Source: Conchocele bisecta
Lineage: Eukaryota > Mollusca > Bivalvia > Lucinida > Thyasiridae
Direction of reading: 5' to 3'
Length of the DNA: 64,000 nucleotides
Assembly (NCBI GenBank): GCA_029237695.1
Contig: CM055271.1
Span: forward strand, 85,476,208-85,540,207
Of the stretch, positions 31,210 through 41,226 are shown in pieces; the first letter of the stretch is position 1, and every line of letters begins with the position of its first letter. The position numbers and the translations under genes are program-made. The notes beneath the pieces were generated by a model, which did not search any database, had not been told where the DNA came from, and worked only from the letters and a program-made list of their open reading frames with translations.

Positions 31210-32038
31210 TAGAAAGCGGCAACCCGCATGTCACGCCTGCCGAGGCATTTGATAGCACTAAACGAGCTTTGACAGTGTATTGATATGCCGACTATATGTT
31301 TTAAAGTACTTTGACCTTGGGCACAGGGGCCGCACGGGTTGGGCATATAATGAAAAGATGGATGATGCTAACATAAAGACATATGTGAAGTTTCAAGTGA
31401 ATTGGCGAAGTGGTTTCAGAGATGTTCTTAAAACTGGATATTGTATGAATACAGTCGCAACGTGTTCTTGGTCATAAACATGCATTTGTCGGTTAGTTAT
31501 ATTTGCATATTAAGTTGAGGAAATTCCATGCTCAGTTTAACTTGGCAGAATCTGGAAAAACCCACTAGTTGGGACACAATTCTTTCTCCGATCTATCAAA
31601 AAACCCGCGAGCAGTGACGTAATTCCTGATACCACTGATTTCCACTACGCTGCAGATAAGACAAAAAGATAAACTTGTTTGAAATGCTTGAAAAGCTTTA
31701 ACAAGATATGGTCAACATTGCACACTTCTACATAATCTCCATATTAAGACTGTCATACCTTAACGATGTGTGCATGGTCATAAAAATAACCAAATTTAAA
31801 AATGCGAGAATTGAATCTTATCGGTGACGTGGTTGGTGGCATGGTGTCTAGTCATAGCAAGGCATGTGGCTACTAAGTGTGAGCACATCAGTGGGTAATA
31901 TGAATTCTATATTTAGCAAAACTAGCATTACTAATGCTAGTTTTTTTTTTTATATTTTTAAAAAAAAATCATATTTGTTTTACTTTCTCAGATCACTCAA
32001 AGGGGCAAATATATTCAGGAAACCAATACAAATCTTCA
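31210..32038 (+). mobile_element. Fragment of the GCATGTC core-repeat family, then gene-free DNA
   Basis: AACTAGAAAGCGGCAACCCG with GCATGTCACGCC at 31205-31235, then the core repeat CACAGGGGCCGCACGGGTTG. From about 31470 to 32038 nothing but AT-rich DNA; a short ACTAGCATTACTAATGCTAGT palindrome lies at 31920-31940. Confidence 0.5.
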
Positions 32039-32273
32039 GTTAACCTTTAGACCGCAACTCACAACAAGTGTCGTCTGATGTTGTTTTTATATCTTGCCTT
32101 ATTTCTCAATAAAAACATGGTTTGACAGCACTTCAGAATCATTTCCATCTGAAGTGCTGTCAAAGCATGTTGTAAAATCAAATCTGCAAAGCATGTATTT
32201 ATGATGATAAAAATGGAAAATAGAAATAAACATCAGACGACAAAAAAAATAAGATAGCCGTCTTAGGGTTAAA
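32039..32273. mobile_element. Fold-back MITE (family P1, copy 5)
   Basis: Ends GTTAACCTTTAGACCGC and GCCGTCTTAGGGTTAAA; inner AGTCGTCTGATG-type and AACATGGTTTGACAGCACTTC arms. The right arm is partly duplicated. Confidence 0.65.
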
Positions 32274-32334
32274 TGCTTTTGTCCTAACTCGATATCCGAC
32301 TTTCCTCCAACCTCATCTGAGAAACAGTACCTTT

Positions 32335-32538
32335 AACCCTTAGAATGCGGGAACCGAAAATAGTCGTCTGCTGATTATTCATATTTTGTCTTTTCTCTCA
32401 GTAAAAACATGGTTTGGCAGCATTTTAGAATCATTTCCATTGGAAATGATTCTAAAGTGAGCCAAACCAAGTTTTTGATGAGAAAAATGGAAAAATATTC
32501 AGCAGACGACACAAATTAATTCAGCATTGTAAGGGTTA
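32335..32538. mobile_element. Fold-back MITE (family P1, copy 6, best preserved)
   Basis: Ends TTAACCCTTAGAATGC and GCATTGTAAGGGTTAA; palindrome AGAATCATTTCCATTGGAAA / TGATTCT at about 32428-32454; flanking CATGGTTTGGC / GCCAAACCAAG. TTAA at both ends fits piggyBac-type integration. Confidence 0.75.
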
Positions 32539-33400
32539 AGGTAAATTTGACATTGAGCACAGAGGCCGCACATGTTGGGCATAGCATGAAAATATGGATC
32601 ATGATATGTACACCCATGTGAAGTTTTTAGTGAATTGGCGAAAAAGTTTCAGAAATGTAGTGTTCTTAAAAACTTTAACCTAAATCCAAAAAACTTTAAC
32701 CGGACGCAACATACGTCCATACGCATGTCATAAAAACACCATGGTGCACATGTTTAACATATACCAATTGATATCAACGCACCTGTGAAGTTTCATGATG
32801 ACATTCCAAGCGGTATATGACTTATGTTTAAAATTATGATTTTCTGCCCGCCGCACGCCCACCATTCGGTAAAACAAATTTGTTTTCTTCTTCAAAATGG
32901 GCGCATAAAAAGACAAATTTTAAACAACATCAGATGACATTTGACATGTCCCATGTGTTAAAGGTTAAAATTTCTATTACTGGCCAAGAAAAAGTAAAAT
33001 TCCTAAATTTTCCCCGGAATTTTGTGCCATTTTAGCAAATTTCCTGATTTTTTTCCTGCAGAATTTTTTTTTTGTTAAATTTTCGCTGTTTTTCACATGG
33101 TGACCCTGTCTAAAGAGCACAGCCACTGATTTCAAATTTAATACAAATGGATCACTGAATTTTATTATTTATCACATCTTTTTCCAATACAACATAGGGA
33201 AAAAATGGGCAAAGCAAACGGTTGAAAATTCTCTAAAAACTATTTTTTTCAGCTCAAATGAGTTAATTTAACATAATTACAACATTTTACTCCTCGGTTT
33301 GAAAATCAGTATTTTTCAATTGTTTGAGTATTTTGTACTCCCACTTTAGAAAATGAATGCATATTCAGCTAAAAATGAACGGTGTAAAATAAAGGAATAC
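32539..33400. repeat. Core-repeat fragment and gene-free DNA
   Basis: ACAGAGGCCGCACATGTTGGG at 32560, AAACTTTAACCGGACG near 32692, and CACCATGGTGCACATG at 32737 are pieces of two pearl-like core repeats. CTGCCCGCCGCACGCCC lies at 32844. The rest is AT-rich with no gene. Confidence 0.5.
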
Positions 33401-33947
33401 ACGCCTTATCTGGAGCTCTGTTGACCAGTGTGATACATGGATTATTGCCATCTTCCTGCCAACGAGCCGGTAATAAGTAGAGGATATTCTGATTGTTACA
33501 TTGAATGGGACATATATGTTCATCGAGTGGTGTAAAATGTGCATATTTCACGAGTGCCATCGAGTGGTGTGAAATGGTGTAAATGGCACTCATGAAATAT
33601 GGGTATTTCACACCAGGAGATGAAGATATACGTCATATTTGTTGCAAAAATACGAATATTTCGATTTATTATATACCCCATCAAGCTAATTTGTCAGTTT
33701 TTTAAACTATATACGGTAACACGAGTGTATTGGCGTGTACATCCTACCTCAGCTTGGCAGGTGTGCATATGCAATAGACACCATAGATAACTGATATTTC
33801 ACCACGACATTGCAGCTTTAGTAGAACATATGAATATAGATACCGGAACTACTGATATCTCACCGGATATTGTAATATTTACATCATTGAGAAACATACT
33901 TTTTAACTTTTATTTATATCGCATGGTATTTTCACCACGACATTATA
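33401..33947. other. Right end of a hAT-like MITE, then no gene seen
   Basis: CCTTATCTGGAGCTCTG at 33404-33420 matches the terminal repeat of the element at 34504-34901. A small inverted/direct cluster TTTCACGAGTGCCATCGAGTGG / CACTCATGAAATATGGG follows near 33545-33605. No gene. Confidence 0.4.
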
Positions 33948-34113
33948 GGAATGAATGGCCTTTTTGTGGAATTTATCGGGGTATAAACTTGGAAAAGTCG
34001 CGGGAATACTGGACGAAGGCCGGAAGGCCTCGTCCAGTATTCCCGTGACTTTTCCAAGTTTATATCCCCGATAAATTCCACAAAAAAGCTATTCATTCCT
34101 TATAATTCCAGCA
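33948..34113. mobile_element. Long fold-back element (family F1)
   Basis: A palindrome with arms of about 80 bp: GGAATGAATGGCCTTTTTGT..GTATAAACTTGGAAAAGTC and its inverse, centre GGCCGGAAGGCC. Few mismatches, so the copy is young. Followed by AATTCCAGCACTTG, as in the relic at 10740-11045 (inverted). Confidence 0.78.
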
Positions 34114-34332
34114 CTTGAAATAAATTCATCAAGAAAATTTTATTTTCCGTTTTCTTAAGAATTATTTTAAATGCGCCTCACGGTTACATACAACTTTCTA
34201 ATGCACTCTATAAATATCACGCAATCACATTGGCTGGTGGTCATACATTACAGGTACATCATTGTTGATGAACGGTCGCAAATGTATTCCTACGCCAGTA
34301 GTAAAGGAGTGCATTAGAAATAGGTTAGCCGC

Positions 34333-34489
34333 ATTGTAATTTTGAAATTTGCGGCGTATATTAGAAAATGATAGGTCGAAAAACATGTTTAATGGCTCCG
34401 CTAGCACGTTGCCATTAAACAGATTTTTCGACCTATCATTTTCTGATATACGCCGCAAATTTCAAAATTACAATACAGTTAACTCTATA
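34333..34489. repeat. 62-bp-arm hairpin
   Basis: TTGTAATTTTGAAATTTGCG..AAACATGTTTAATGG on the left and the near-perfect inverse on the right, with a 16-nt loop CTCCGCTAGCACGTTG. Likely a fold-back element; different in sequence from F1 and F2. Confidence 0.75.
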
Positions 34490-34503
34490 TTACAATACAG
34501 TTA

Positions 34504-34901
34504 CAGAGCTCCAGATAAGGTGCGTATTTGCGTAAATACCCAATTAAAATTGCCAAAAACCCAATTGAAATCAGAAGTTGTGAATAAAAAGCAATGAAAA
34601 ATTTGTGGTAACTTTATCATGCTACAGAAAACAATAAACGGACCACAAATATAGCATATTTTCTTATTTTTCCATGAAAACACATCTTGGTATTTCATTA
34701 GAATTGTCTCCAAGGAGACAATTCTAATGAAATAGCAAGATGTGTTTTCATTTAGAAGCAAACTATTCAATAAGTGCGGTCTGCTGATGTGTAAACAGTA
34801 GTGTGAACCCATTTTACACAATTAAAGTTTTGAAATACCCAATTGCTTCAGAAATGATGGAGTGACAATACTCAATTACTAATTCCTTATCTGGAGCCCT
34901 G
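34504..34901. mobile_element. hAT-like MITE with TIRs and 6-bp flanking repeat
   Basis: TIRs CAGAGCTCCAGATAAGG and CCTTATCTGGAGCCCTG; subterminal ACCCAATT blocks at both ends. Flanks CAGTTA (34498-34503) and CAGTTA (34902-34907) look like a target duplication. Inside is a hairpin at about 34674-34751 (AACACATCTTG, GAATTGTCTCCAAGGAGACA). CAGNG..CNCTG termini suggest hAT, but a 6-bp rather than 8-bp duplication is odd. Confidence 0.65.
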
Positions 34902-34982
34902 CAGTTAACCCTATATTTATTTATATCGCATGGCTATGTGTTTCATGGGATACGTGTATACTAAAGAAAGACAATAGCTTAC

Positions 34983-35304
34983 CTTCGAAGGCGTTTGTCT
35001 TGACTTCCACAGCGGAATATTTGTCCTTCAAAGGCTTCACCATCTGGTTGACGTATTGTCGCAAGTCTCCATCTATCGCCCCCGATTGTTGCTGTGCCAC
35101 ATCGTTGACGAGGCCAACCACCTGTTGTTCCACCATCGTCAGTTTAGCCACGATATCAGCTATCTGCCGGTTGACCAGACTGGACGATCCATCGGCAGCC
35201 AGACGATCCAGATCGGAGCGGAAAGTCATCACTTGTCCCATAATCCATTCAATGTGTAACGGTAAATTCTTGCCGAAGTGGTTTTCTATCTGGTTACGAG
35301 CCAT
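34983..35304 (-). CDS. TRAF3-like: TRAF coiled-coil exon
   Basis: 322 bp between acceptor TTGTATTCATAG/ATGG (35305/35304) and donor GAAG/GTAAGC (34983/34982) on the minus strand. It codes for a helical segment: MARNQIENHFGKNLPLHIEW, FRSDLDRLAADGSSSLVNRQ, IADIVAKLTMVEQQVVGLV, VNQMVKPLKDKYSAVEVKT. The exon ends in phase 1 and the MATH exon at 23498 begins with the two bases that complete the Gly codon, so the two belong together. The first codon is ATG but it may be an internal exon following a phase-0 splice; the RING and TRAF zinc fingers expected upstream were not found at higher coordinates in this window. Confidence 0.65.
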
Positions 35305-35521
35305 CTATGAATACAAAATAAGTCATACAGTCAAGAATGGGAAGAAGAGTTCCAAATGCCAAATCCTGAAAACAGCTAAGAACAGATTTTGACACCCAAA
35401 ATTGCATAAAATTTAGCTTCCCATGTTGAAACATTAGTATTTTTCTGCAATTTTCAGGAACCTCAAATCCTGATATCCGTATATATCCTGAAAATTTCCA
35501 CCCACGTAGAGTTGAATATTC

Positions 35522-35710
35522 TTAACCCTTTCTCCCCTAAGTAACTAGAGAGGATTTTCTGACCAATGCAACCACCACAAAATTATTTTCAGCTTAGTCA
35601 ATTTATAAACTGGGGGTGGTTTTTTTTTTCTAAAAAAAATATGAAAATTACTTACAAAATGTGCAGATCCTGACGAGACTCGCCTGGATCTACACGGTTT
35701 GCAAAAAGTG
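35522..35710. mobile_element. MITE family P2, copy 2
   Basis: TTAACCCTTTCTCCCCTAAG, TTTTCAGCTTAGTCAATTTAT and GTGCAGATCCTGACGAGAC follow the order in 15119-15357. The right end is lost. Confidence 0.55.
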
Positions 35711-35928
35711 AAAGTGAATTGGTTTAATGTCACAGCAACAGCTAAGGTCATATAGAGGCGGGACCACCAAACGGAAACTATATGGTTGTCAGACAAAAAC
35801 ATATGTCTCCCGGCCCCCCACCACCACTGCATGTATAATCAGGACTTGGAAAATTAGAATTTAAGGCAACAACAGCATATATGTAGCTACCTTGTTTTTT
35901 CTGTGTAAGTTAGCTATAACAAAATAAA

Positions 35929-36803
35929 ACAAGAGGGCCATGATGGCCCTAATTCACTCACCTGACTCCATGAACACCAGAGGAGAATGTGACATTGAGT
36001 TCATATGTGTTTTAAAAAAATTGTGTTATTTTTAGATGGCGGTCATCTTGGATTAAGCGATGACTCTCATTTTACCAAATCTGAAAATGCTTCACCCAAG
36101 GATCTTAACTTAACTATGAAGTTTGGCCAGCTTCGGCCATGTGGTTCCTGAGAAAAAGACGTAAAAAATCTCGAATAAATGGACCTTTTGGAGGCCATCA
36201 TGGATGACATAATCATCCGATTCCGACAAATATTGCACCAGAGCAATCGCCTCATCAATACCTTCAATTTGATATATGACATGAGCAATATTCGGTCAAA
36301 AAAATAAAATTTGACCCACGGGCCATGCCCATTTTTGACCTCGGGGTCACCATTTTAACACCTTTGAAAGAGCATTCTACATCGTTCATTCCTACCGAGT
36401 TTCGTCGAAATCCGGCTGGCGGTTCACGAGATGAAGATTTTTTAAGAATTTGTGCTATTTTTAGACGGCAGCCATTTTGGATTAGCGACGACCTCCGTTT
36501 TAACAAATCTGAAAAGGCTTCACCCATGGACCATAACTGTGAAGTTTGGCCACCATGGGCCAAGTGGTTCGTGTGAAGAAGAATTTTGAAATCTCTAATG
36601 AAAGAACGACCTTTTGACCTTTCGGGGGCCATCTTGGATGACATGACCATCCAATAAAAGTTGACCCTAATTTGACCCCACGGACCACGCCCATTTTTGA
36701 CCCTGGGGTCACCATTTTAACAACTTTGAAAGAGCATTGTACATCGATCATTCCTACCAGCCAGCCAGCCAGCCAGCTATGTACAATGCATAGGAATGCA
36801 CAT

Positions 36804-36846
<43 letters not shown>

Positions 36847-36856
36847 ATGATAATTC

Positions 36857-36906
<50 letters not shown>

Positions 36907-37361
36907 TGTGCCAAGCCAGCCAGCCAGCCAGCCAGCCATGTGCCAAGCGGTTCATGTGAAGAAGAATTTTGAAATCTCTGATAAAAGAACGACCTTTTGA
37001 CCTTTCGGCGGCCATCTTGGATGACATATTACCATTTTAACAACTTTGAAAGAGCATTGTACACCGATCATTCCTACCAACTTTTGTCAAAATCCGGTTG
37101 GCGGTTCTTGAGAAGAAGATTTTTGAAGAATTTGTGCTATTTTTAGACGGCGGCCATCTTGGATTACGTAATGACGTCATTTTAACAATTTTGTAATCCC
37201 CCTACCTAAGGACCATGACCATGAAGTTTGGTGACTATAGGCCCAATGGTTACCGAGGAGAAGACGTTTGAAAATGTTCACGGAAGATGACGGACGACGA
37301 CGGACGACGGACACATTGTGGTAACAATAGCTCACATGAGCTTCGCTCAGGTGAGCTAAAA
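35929..37361 (+). mobile_element. Hairpin-ended (HINE-like) element, copy B
   Basis: Same ends as 18231-19297: ACAAGAGGGCCATGATGGCC and CTCAGGTGAGCTAAAA, with repeated GGCGGCCATCTTGGATGACA-type units. It is longer because one unit contains the CCAG/CTGG tract at 36755-36950 and an extra repeat. Confidence 0.75.
36755..36950. repeat. Alternating CCAG and CTGG tracts (self-complementary microsatellite)
   Basis: Four blocks: (CCAG)n from 36758, (CTGG)n from 36805, (CCAG)n from 36859, (CCAG)n from 36916, separated by short unique spacers (ATGTACAATGCATAGGAATG, ATGATAATTCCTA, ATGTGCCAAG, ATGTGCCAAG). Adjacent blocks of opposite orientation can form a long hairpin. No coding role is credible for the Gln-Pro-Ala-Ser repeat ORFs. 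Confidence 0.9.
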
Positions 37362-37379
37362 AGAGACACCAAATGTAAT

Positions 37380-38240
37380 TTTCTTTTCACTTGTCAAGGG
37401 CCGTAACTCTATACTAGATGAATATGCAAACAAAACACAACTACACATGCTGATTAACATTCCTATATAGTTTCATGCCTGAAATATATTTTGAGTTACC
37501 GGCAATAACACAAGTCAAGGGCCATAACTCTGCCAATTTTCACTAAATCAAGGGCCATAACTCTGTGAATACTGGATGAATCCACATCTAAAAATTCCAG
37601 GTGTGCAATCTTCACATGATGATACATATTCCTATAAGATAAATAAATGCTTTGATTTAACGACGGCACCTGGGATCTCCCGATCCGCAGTCCGACGCTC
37701 TACCTACTGAACTAATATGGCAACCTTTTCCTATAAGGTTTTATGACTGTAGCTCAAATAGTTTTTCAGTTATGTGCGACACAAGTTGAAAATAGCCACT
37801 TTTTTACTAAGTCATGGGCCATTACTCTGCGAATACTGAATGAATCCGGATGTAAAAATACAAGGTGCATAACTTCAAACATGATGACAAACAATTCTAT
37901 ATGGTTTCATGACAGTAGCTCAAATAGTTTTTCAGTTATGTGCGACACAAGTTGAAAATCGATTCTTCACTAAGTCAGTCAAGGGCCATAACTCTGTGTA
38001 TACTGGATGAATCCGCTTCTCAAATCCCAGGTGCACAACTTCACATGATGACAAATATTTCTATAAGGTTTCATGACTGTAGCTCAAATAGTTTTTCAGT
38101 TATGTGCGACACAAGTTGAAAATTGCCACTTTTCACTAAGTCGAGAGCCATAACTCTGCGAATACTGGATGAATCCGCATCTAAAACCCCAGGTGCGCAA
38201 CTTCACACGGTGACAAATATTCCTATAAGGTTTCATTAAT
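37380..38240 (+). repeat. 165-bp tandem repeat (about 4 units)
   Basis: CAAGGGCCATAACTCTGTGAAT-type starts at about 37397, 37548, 37811, 37979 and 38143; each with TACTGGATGAATCC, TTCACATGATGA and GCTCAAATAGTTTTTCAGTTAT. The unit beginning 37548 is split by the tRNA-like insert near 37650. A core repeat of yet another pearl-like family. Confidence 0.8.
37650..37728 (-). other. tRNA-Arg-like relic
   Basis: On the minus strand, GCCATATTAGTTCAGTAGGTAGAGC is a good D-arm/box A and GTCGGACTGCGGATCGGGAG an anticodon arm with anticodon GCG (Arg), one stem mismatch. Box B is lost (CAGGTGCCGTCG). It interrupts a 165-bp repeat unit, so it probably arrived as a SINE or tRNA retroposition. Confidence 0.45.
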
Positions 38241-38559
38241 TGAAGATATATGCCGATACTAGGACTCCGCATTGAAAATGTCTTACATGTATCCCATGAT
38301 GTGTAAAAGCTTGTACAAACTTTTTGACACAAAAATTTCATCCAGAATTTGAAGGTAAAAACGGTCAAGGTTATGTGAATGGCGGCATTAGTGTGTTCCA
38401 AATGCTTAGATGTATCAAGTGTCCAAACATTGAATGAATGCGTCAAGTAATATGAAAGTTATAGCAGGATGAGGAAGCTTTTACAAAGTTTTCGACGCCA
38501 TAAAAAAATGGTTAAGTGTTCAGCGGACGACGGAAAAAGCAGCGACTATAGACAAAAAT
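38241..38559. other. No gene seen
   Basis: Diverged single-copy DNA; the only long ORF shows no protein-like pattern. Confidence 0.5.
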
Positions 38560-38660
38560 GGTGCAGATTCTGATGAGATGGCTCACTACAAGCTGGCTCA
38601 TCTGAAACTGCATAATTTATGAACATTATGGTAGAAGAGTGTAGGGTTGAAAGGGTTAAA
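38560..38660. mobile_element. MITE family P2, copy 3 (right part)
   Basis: GGTGCAGATTCTGATGAGAT, GCTGGCTCATCTGAAACTGC and the terminal GTAGGGTTGAAAGGGTTAAAG. Confidence 0.55.
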
Positions 38661-38817
38661 GACCACCTTTAGTAAGAAACCACGTTCTGCTAAAAAAAGG
38701 TGAATGGATGCATATCAGGATTTTTTTAAAACGTACTATAAACAGTATTCACCCATATATAGGTACATAAATATCGGATTTCCTATCTTGTTGCGTTCAA
38801 CAAGATTGAAAATCTGG

Positions 38818-39031
38818 GGCCCGTTTCACTAAACTTTAAGATCATCTGAAAATTTCAATTTATGGATTTACATTTATTGAGCATAGGCTGCATATGCAGC
38901 CTATGCTCAATAAATGTAAATCCAATATTTATTTACACGGAAACGATGTTAATGTGAAATTTACAGACTATCATAATTTTGCACTTACGAACATTTTAGT
39001 CGTACAAAGTTTAGTGAAACGACCCCCAATA
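38818..39031. mobile_element. Fold-back MITE (family F3, copy 1)
   Basis: TIRs GGGCCCGTTTCACTAAACTTT and AAAGTTTAGTGAAACGACCC; central perfect palindrome at about 38867-38926 (GGATTTACATTTATTGAGCA.. / inverse, centre CTGCATATGCAG). A second copy is at 48355-48502. Confidence 0.75.
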
Positions 39032-39049
39032 TCGTTGAAAATTGAAACA

Positions 39050-39333
39050 AACCAGCAGTCAGTCCTAGTATCAGCATATATCTTCAATTAAACCACTTTA
39101 CACAGGGCCATGATGAAAATACTTTTATTTTTTTTAAATCCTAAAAATAATTCTATTAAAAAATTCAGCAGTCCTAGTATTGTATATCTTCAATTAAACC
39201 ATTTACACAGCGCCATGATGCAAACACGTTTTTATTATTTGATAGTATTTTGAAAAGAAATTCTGATATGCCCTTTAGAGATGGGGTCCCACATCCCAGG
39301 TTGTAATATGGGGAGACATATTACTTCCGTTCA
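39050..39333 (+). repeat. Direct repeat before the assembly gap
   Basis: CAGTCCTAGTAT..GTATATCTTCAATTAAACC at 39059 and 39168, then CCATGATG.AAA.AC.TTTT. About 110-bp spacing. No gene. Confidence 0.65.
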
Positions 39334-39833
39334 NNNNNNNNNNNNNNNNNNNNNNNNNNNNNNNNNNNNNNNNNNNNNNNNNNNNNNNNNNNNNNNNNNN
39401 NNNNNNNNNNNNNNNNNNNNNNNNNNNNNNNNNNNNNNNNNNNNNNNNNNNNNNNNNNNNNNNNNNNNNNNNNNNNNNNNNNNNNNNNNNNNNNNNNNNN
39501 NNNNNNNNNNNNNNNNNNNNNNNNNNNNNNNNNNNNNNNNNNNNNNNNNNNNNNNNNNNNNNNNNNNNNNNNNNNNNNNNNNNNNNNNNNNNNNNNNNNN
39601 NNNNNNNNNNNNNNNNNNNNNNNNNNNNNNNNNNNNNNNNNNNNNNNNNNNNNNNNNNNNNNNNNNNNNNNNNNNNNNNNNNNNNNNNNNNNNNNNNNNN
39701 NNNNNNNNNNNNNNNNNNNNNNNNNNNNNNNNNNNNNNNNNNNNNNNNNNNNNNNNNNNNNNNNNNNNNNNNNNNNNNNNNNNNNNNNNNNNNNNNNNNN
39801 NNNNNNNNNNNNNNNNNNNNNNNNNNNNNNNNN
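39334..39833. other. Assembly gap, exactly 500 N
   Basis: 500 consecutive N, a placeholder length; the real size is unknown. The gypsy RT reading frame runs into its right side, so it hides at least part of RNase H/integrase. Confidence 0.99.
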
Positions 39834-41226
39834 CATGTCACCGTTTGGTTGTCTTTGGTTTAGTATGGCCCCTAGTCCCACAGGAGAGCCATCTACAATA
39901 ACTTGTGTCTCTGCGTTTGAGTCATAATACGCGATAACTTCAGCGCTTGTGAGACATTGTTTCAACTTCATGAATGCGCTTTGTTGGTCTGTCCCCCATA
40001 CCCATTTAACGTCTTTTCTAGTTAGTTTGCGTAATGGCTCAGCCACTGTCGCATAGTTTGGAATTAATTTGGAACAGAATGTAACCAATCCTAGGAAACT
40101 TTTGACTTCATTTGCATTTGTAAGAGGCTCAGCATCACGAACCGCCTCGACCTTACTGTCATCTATTTTGATTCCTTGCTTTGACAATGTATGTCCCATG
40201 AACCTCAGTTCTGACTTGCGAAAGTCACATTTGTTGAGCGTTAAGTTTTTGTCACACAACCTTGTTAGCACCATTGTCAGAATTTTGCCATGGTTTTCGA
40301 TACTGTCTGCGTATATAATAATGTCATCTGCAATGCTTTTGCAACCCGGAATATCTTGCAAAATTTGCTGCATGATGCACTGGAAGATTTCTGGGGCACT
40401 GCAAATTCCATATATTAAACGCTTGTATCGCCGGTACAGATTGTAACGCCGGTACAGGCCTTTATCACAAACAAAAGTTGTGATGTAACGGGAACCTTCC
40501 TCCAGTTCGATCTGATGGAAAGCTTGGTTCATATCTAACAATGAAAAAACAGTTGAACCGTTCATTTGTTCCAGTGTCTCGTCAATGTTCGGCATGGGAA
40601 ATATTTTCCGTAATACTGCCTTGTTTGCCTGTCTCATGTCTACGGCCAATCGAATGTCATTGATTTTATTTGGGACGGGCACCAGGTTTGATACCTAAGG
40701 AGTTGGTACAGTAACCTTTTCAATAAAGTCACTTTTTACCAGCTCATCAATTGTGTCACTTATTTGTTTTCGCATTTTGAAAGGAGATTGTCTTAATGAT
40801 TGTGCAACTGGTTGAACAGACTGATCTACATGCAATGTTAGTTGAAAATCCTTTAATTTTCCTGTGCCTGTGAATCTATCCTCAAATGACCTTAGTATTG
40901 TGTCAGTGGACTGGTTGTTCACACTGCAAGTGGTTGGCGATACTGAATTTATTATGCCAACGTGCAACAGACCAAGATCAGTAGCTGATTTACGACCAAT
41001 TAATGGTTTTCCAGTGCCAGTGATGACATGGAATTCAACATCATGGACAGGTTGACCTATTTGTACTCTCAAATTTGTTTTGCCATGAAGTTTGAGTGGA
41101 GTAGTGCTTCCATATGGGTAGATCTTTGCATTTGTTTTTGATAGAACGTTTTCTGTTGTTTGTATTTTCTCAAATGTGTTTCGGTCAATGGCGTTTACAG
41201 ATGCGCCGCTATCAATAAGGATATCA
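39834..41226 (-). pseudogene. pol: Ty3/gypsy pol: protease and reverse transcriptase, interrupted
   Basis: On the minus strand from 41226: aspartic protease DILIDSGASVNAIDRNTFEK, IGRKSATDLGLLHVG; linker; then RT with FIEKVTVPTP, a TAG stop at 40695-40697, VPVPNKINDIRLAVDMRQAN, VFSLLDMNQAFHQIELEEGS, CSAPEIFQCIMQQIL, catalytic IADDIIIYADS, LRFMGHTLSKQGIKID and the start of RNase H (DGSPVGLGAILNQRQPNGDM), where the gap begins. Between RT motifs there is an odd local duplication (GLYRRYNLYRRYKRLIYG; 40414-40455). One nonsense codon plus the gag lesions make it dead. Confidence 0.88.

Larger units (their letters stand above)
23499..34982 (-). other. TRAF intron, about 11.5 kb, filled with transposons
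   Basis: Minus-strand donor GAAG/GTAAGC at 34983/34982 and acceptor TTCCTTATTCCCAG/GT at 23499/23498. Both are phase 1 and join to a single Gly codon, keeping the frame. The intron holds at least a dozen repeat copies listed separately, but no other host exon I can recognise. Confidence 0.72.

Noticed and set aside
36672..36959. Gln-Pro-Ala-Ser and Gly-Trp-Leu-Ala repeat proteins
   Set aside because: Translation of CCAG/CTGG microsatellite.
39275..39901. Long ORFs of undetermined residues across the gap
   Set aside because: They consist of N bases in the 500-N assembly gap.
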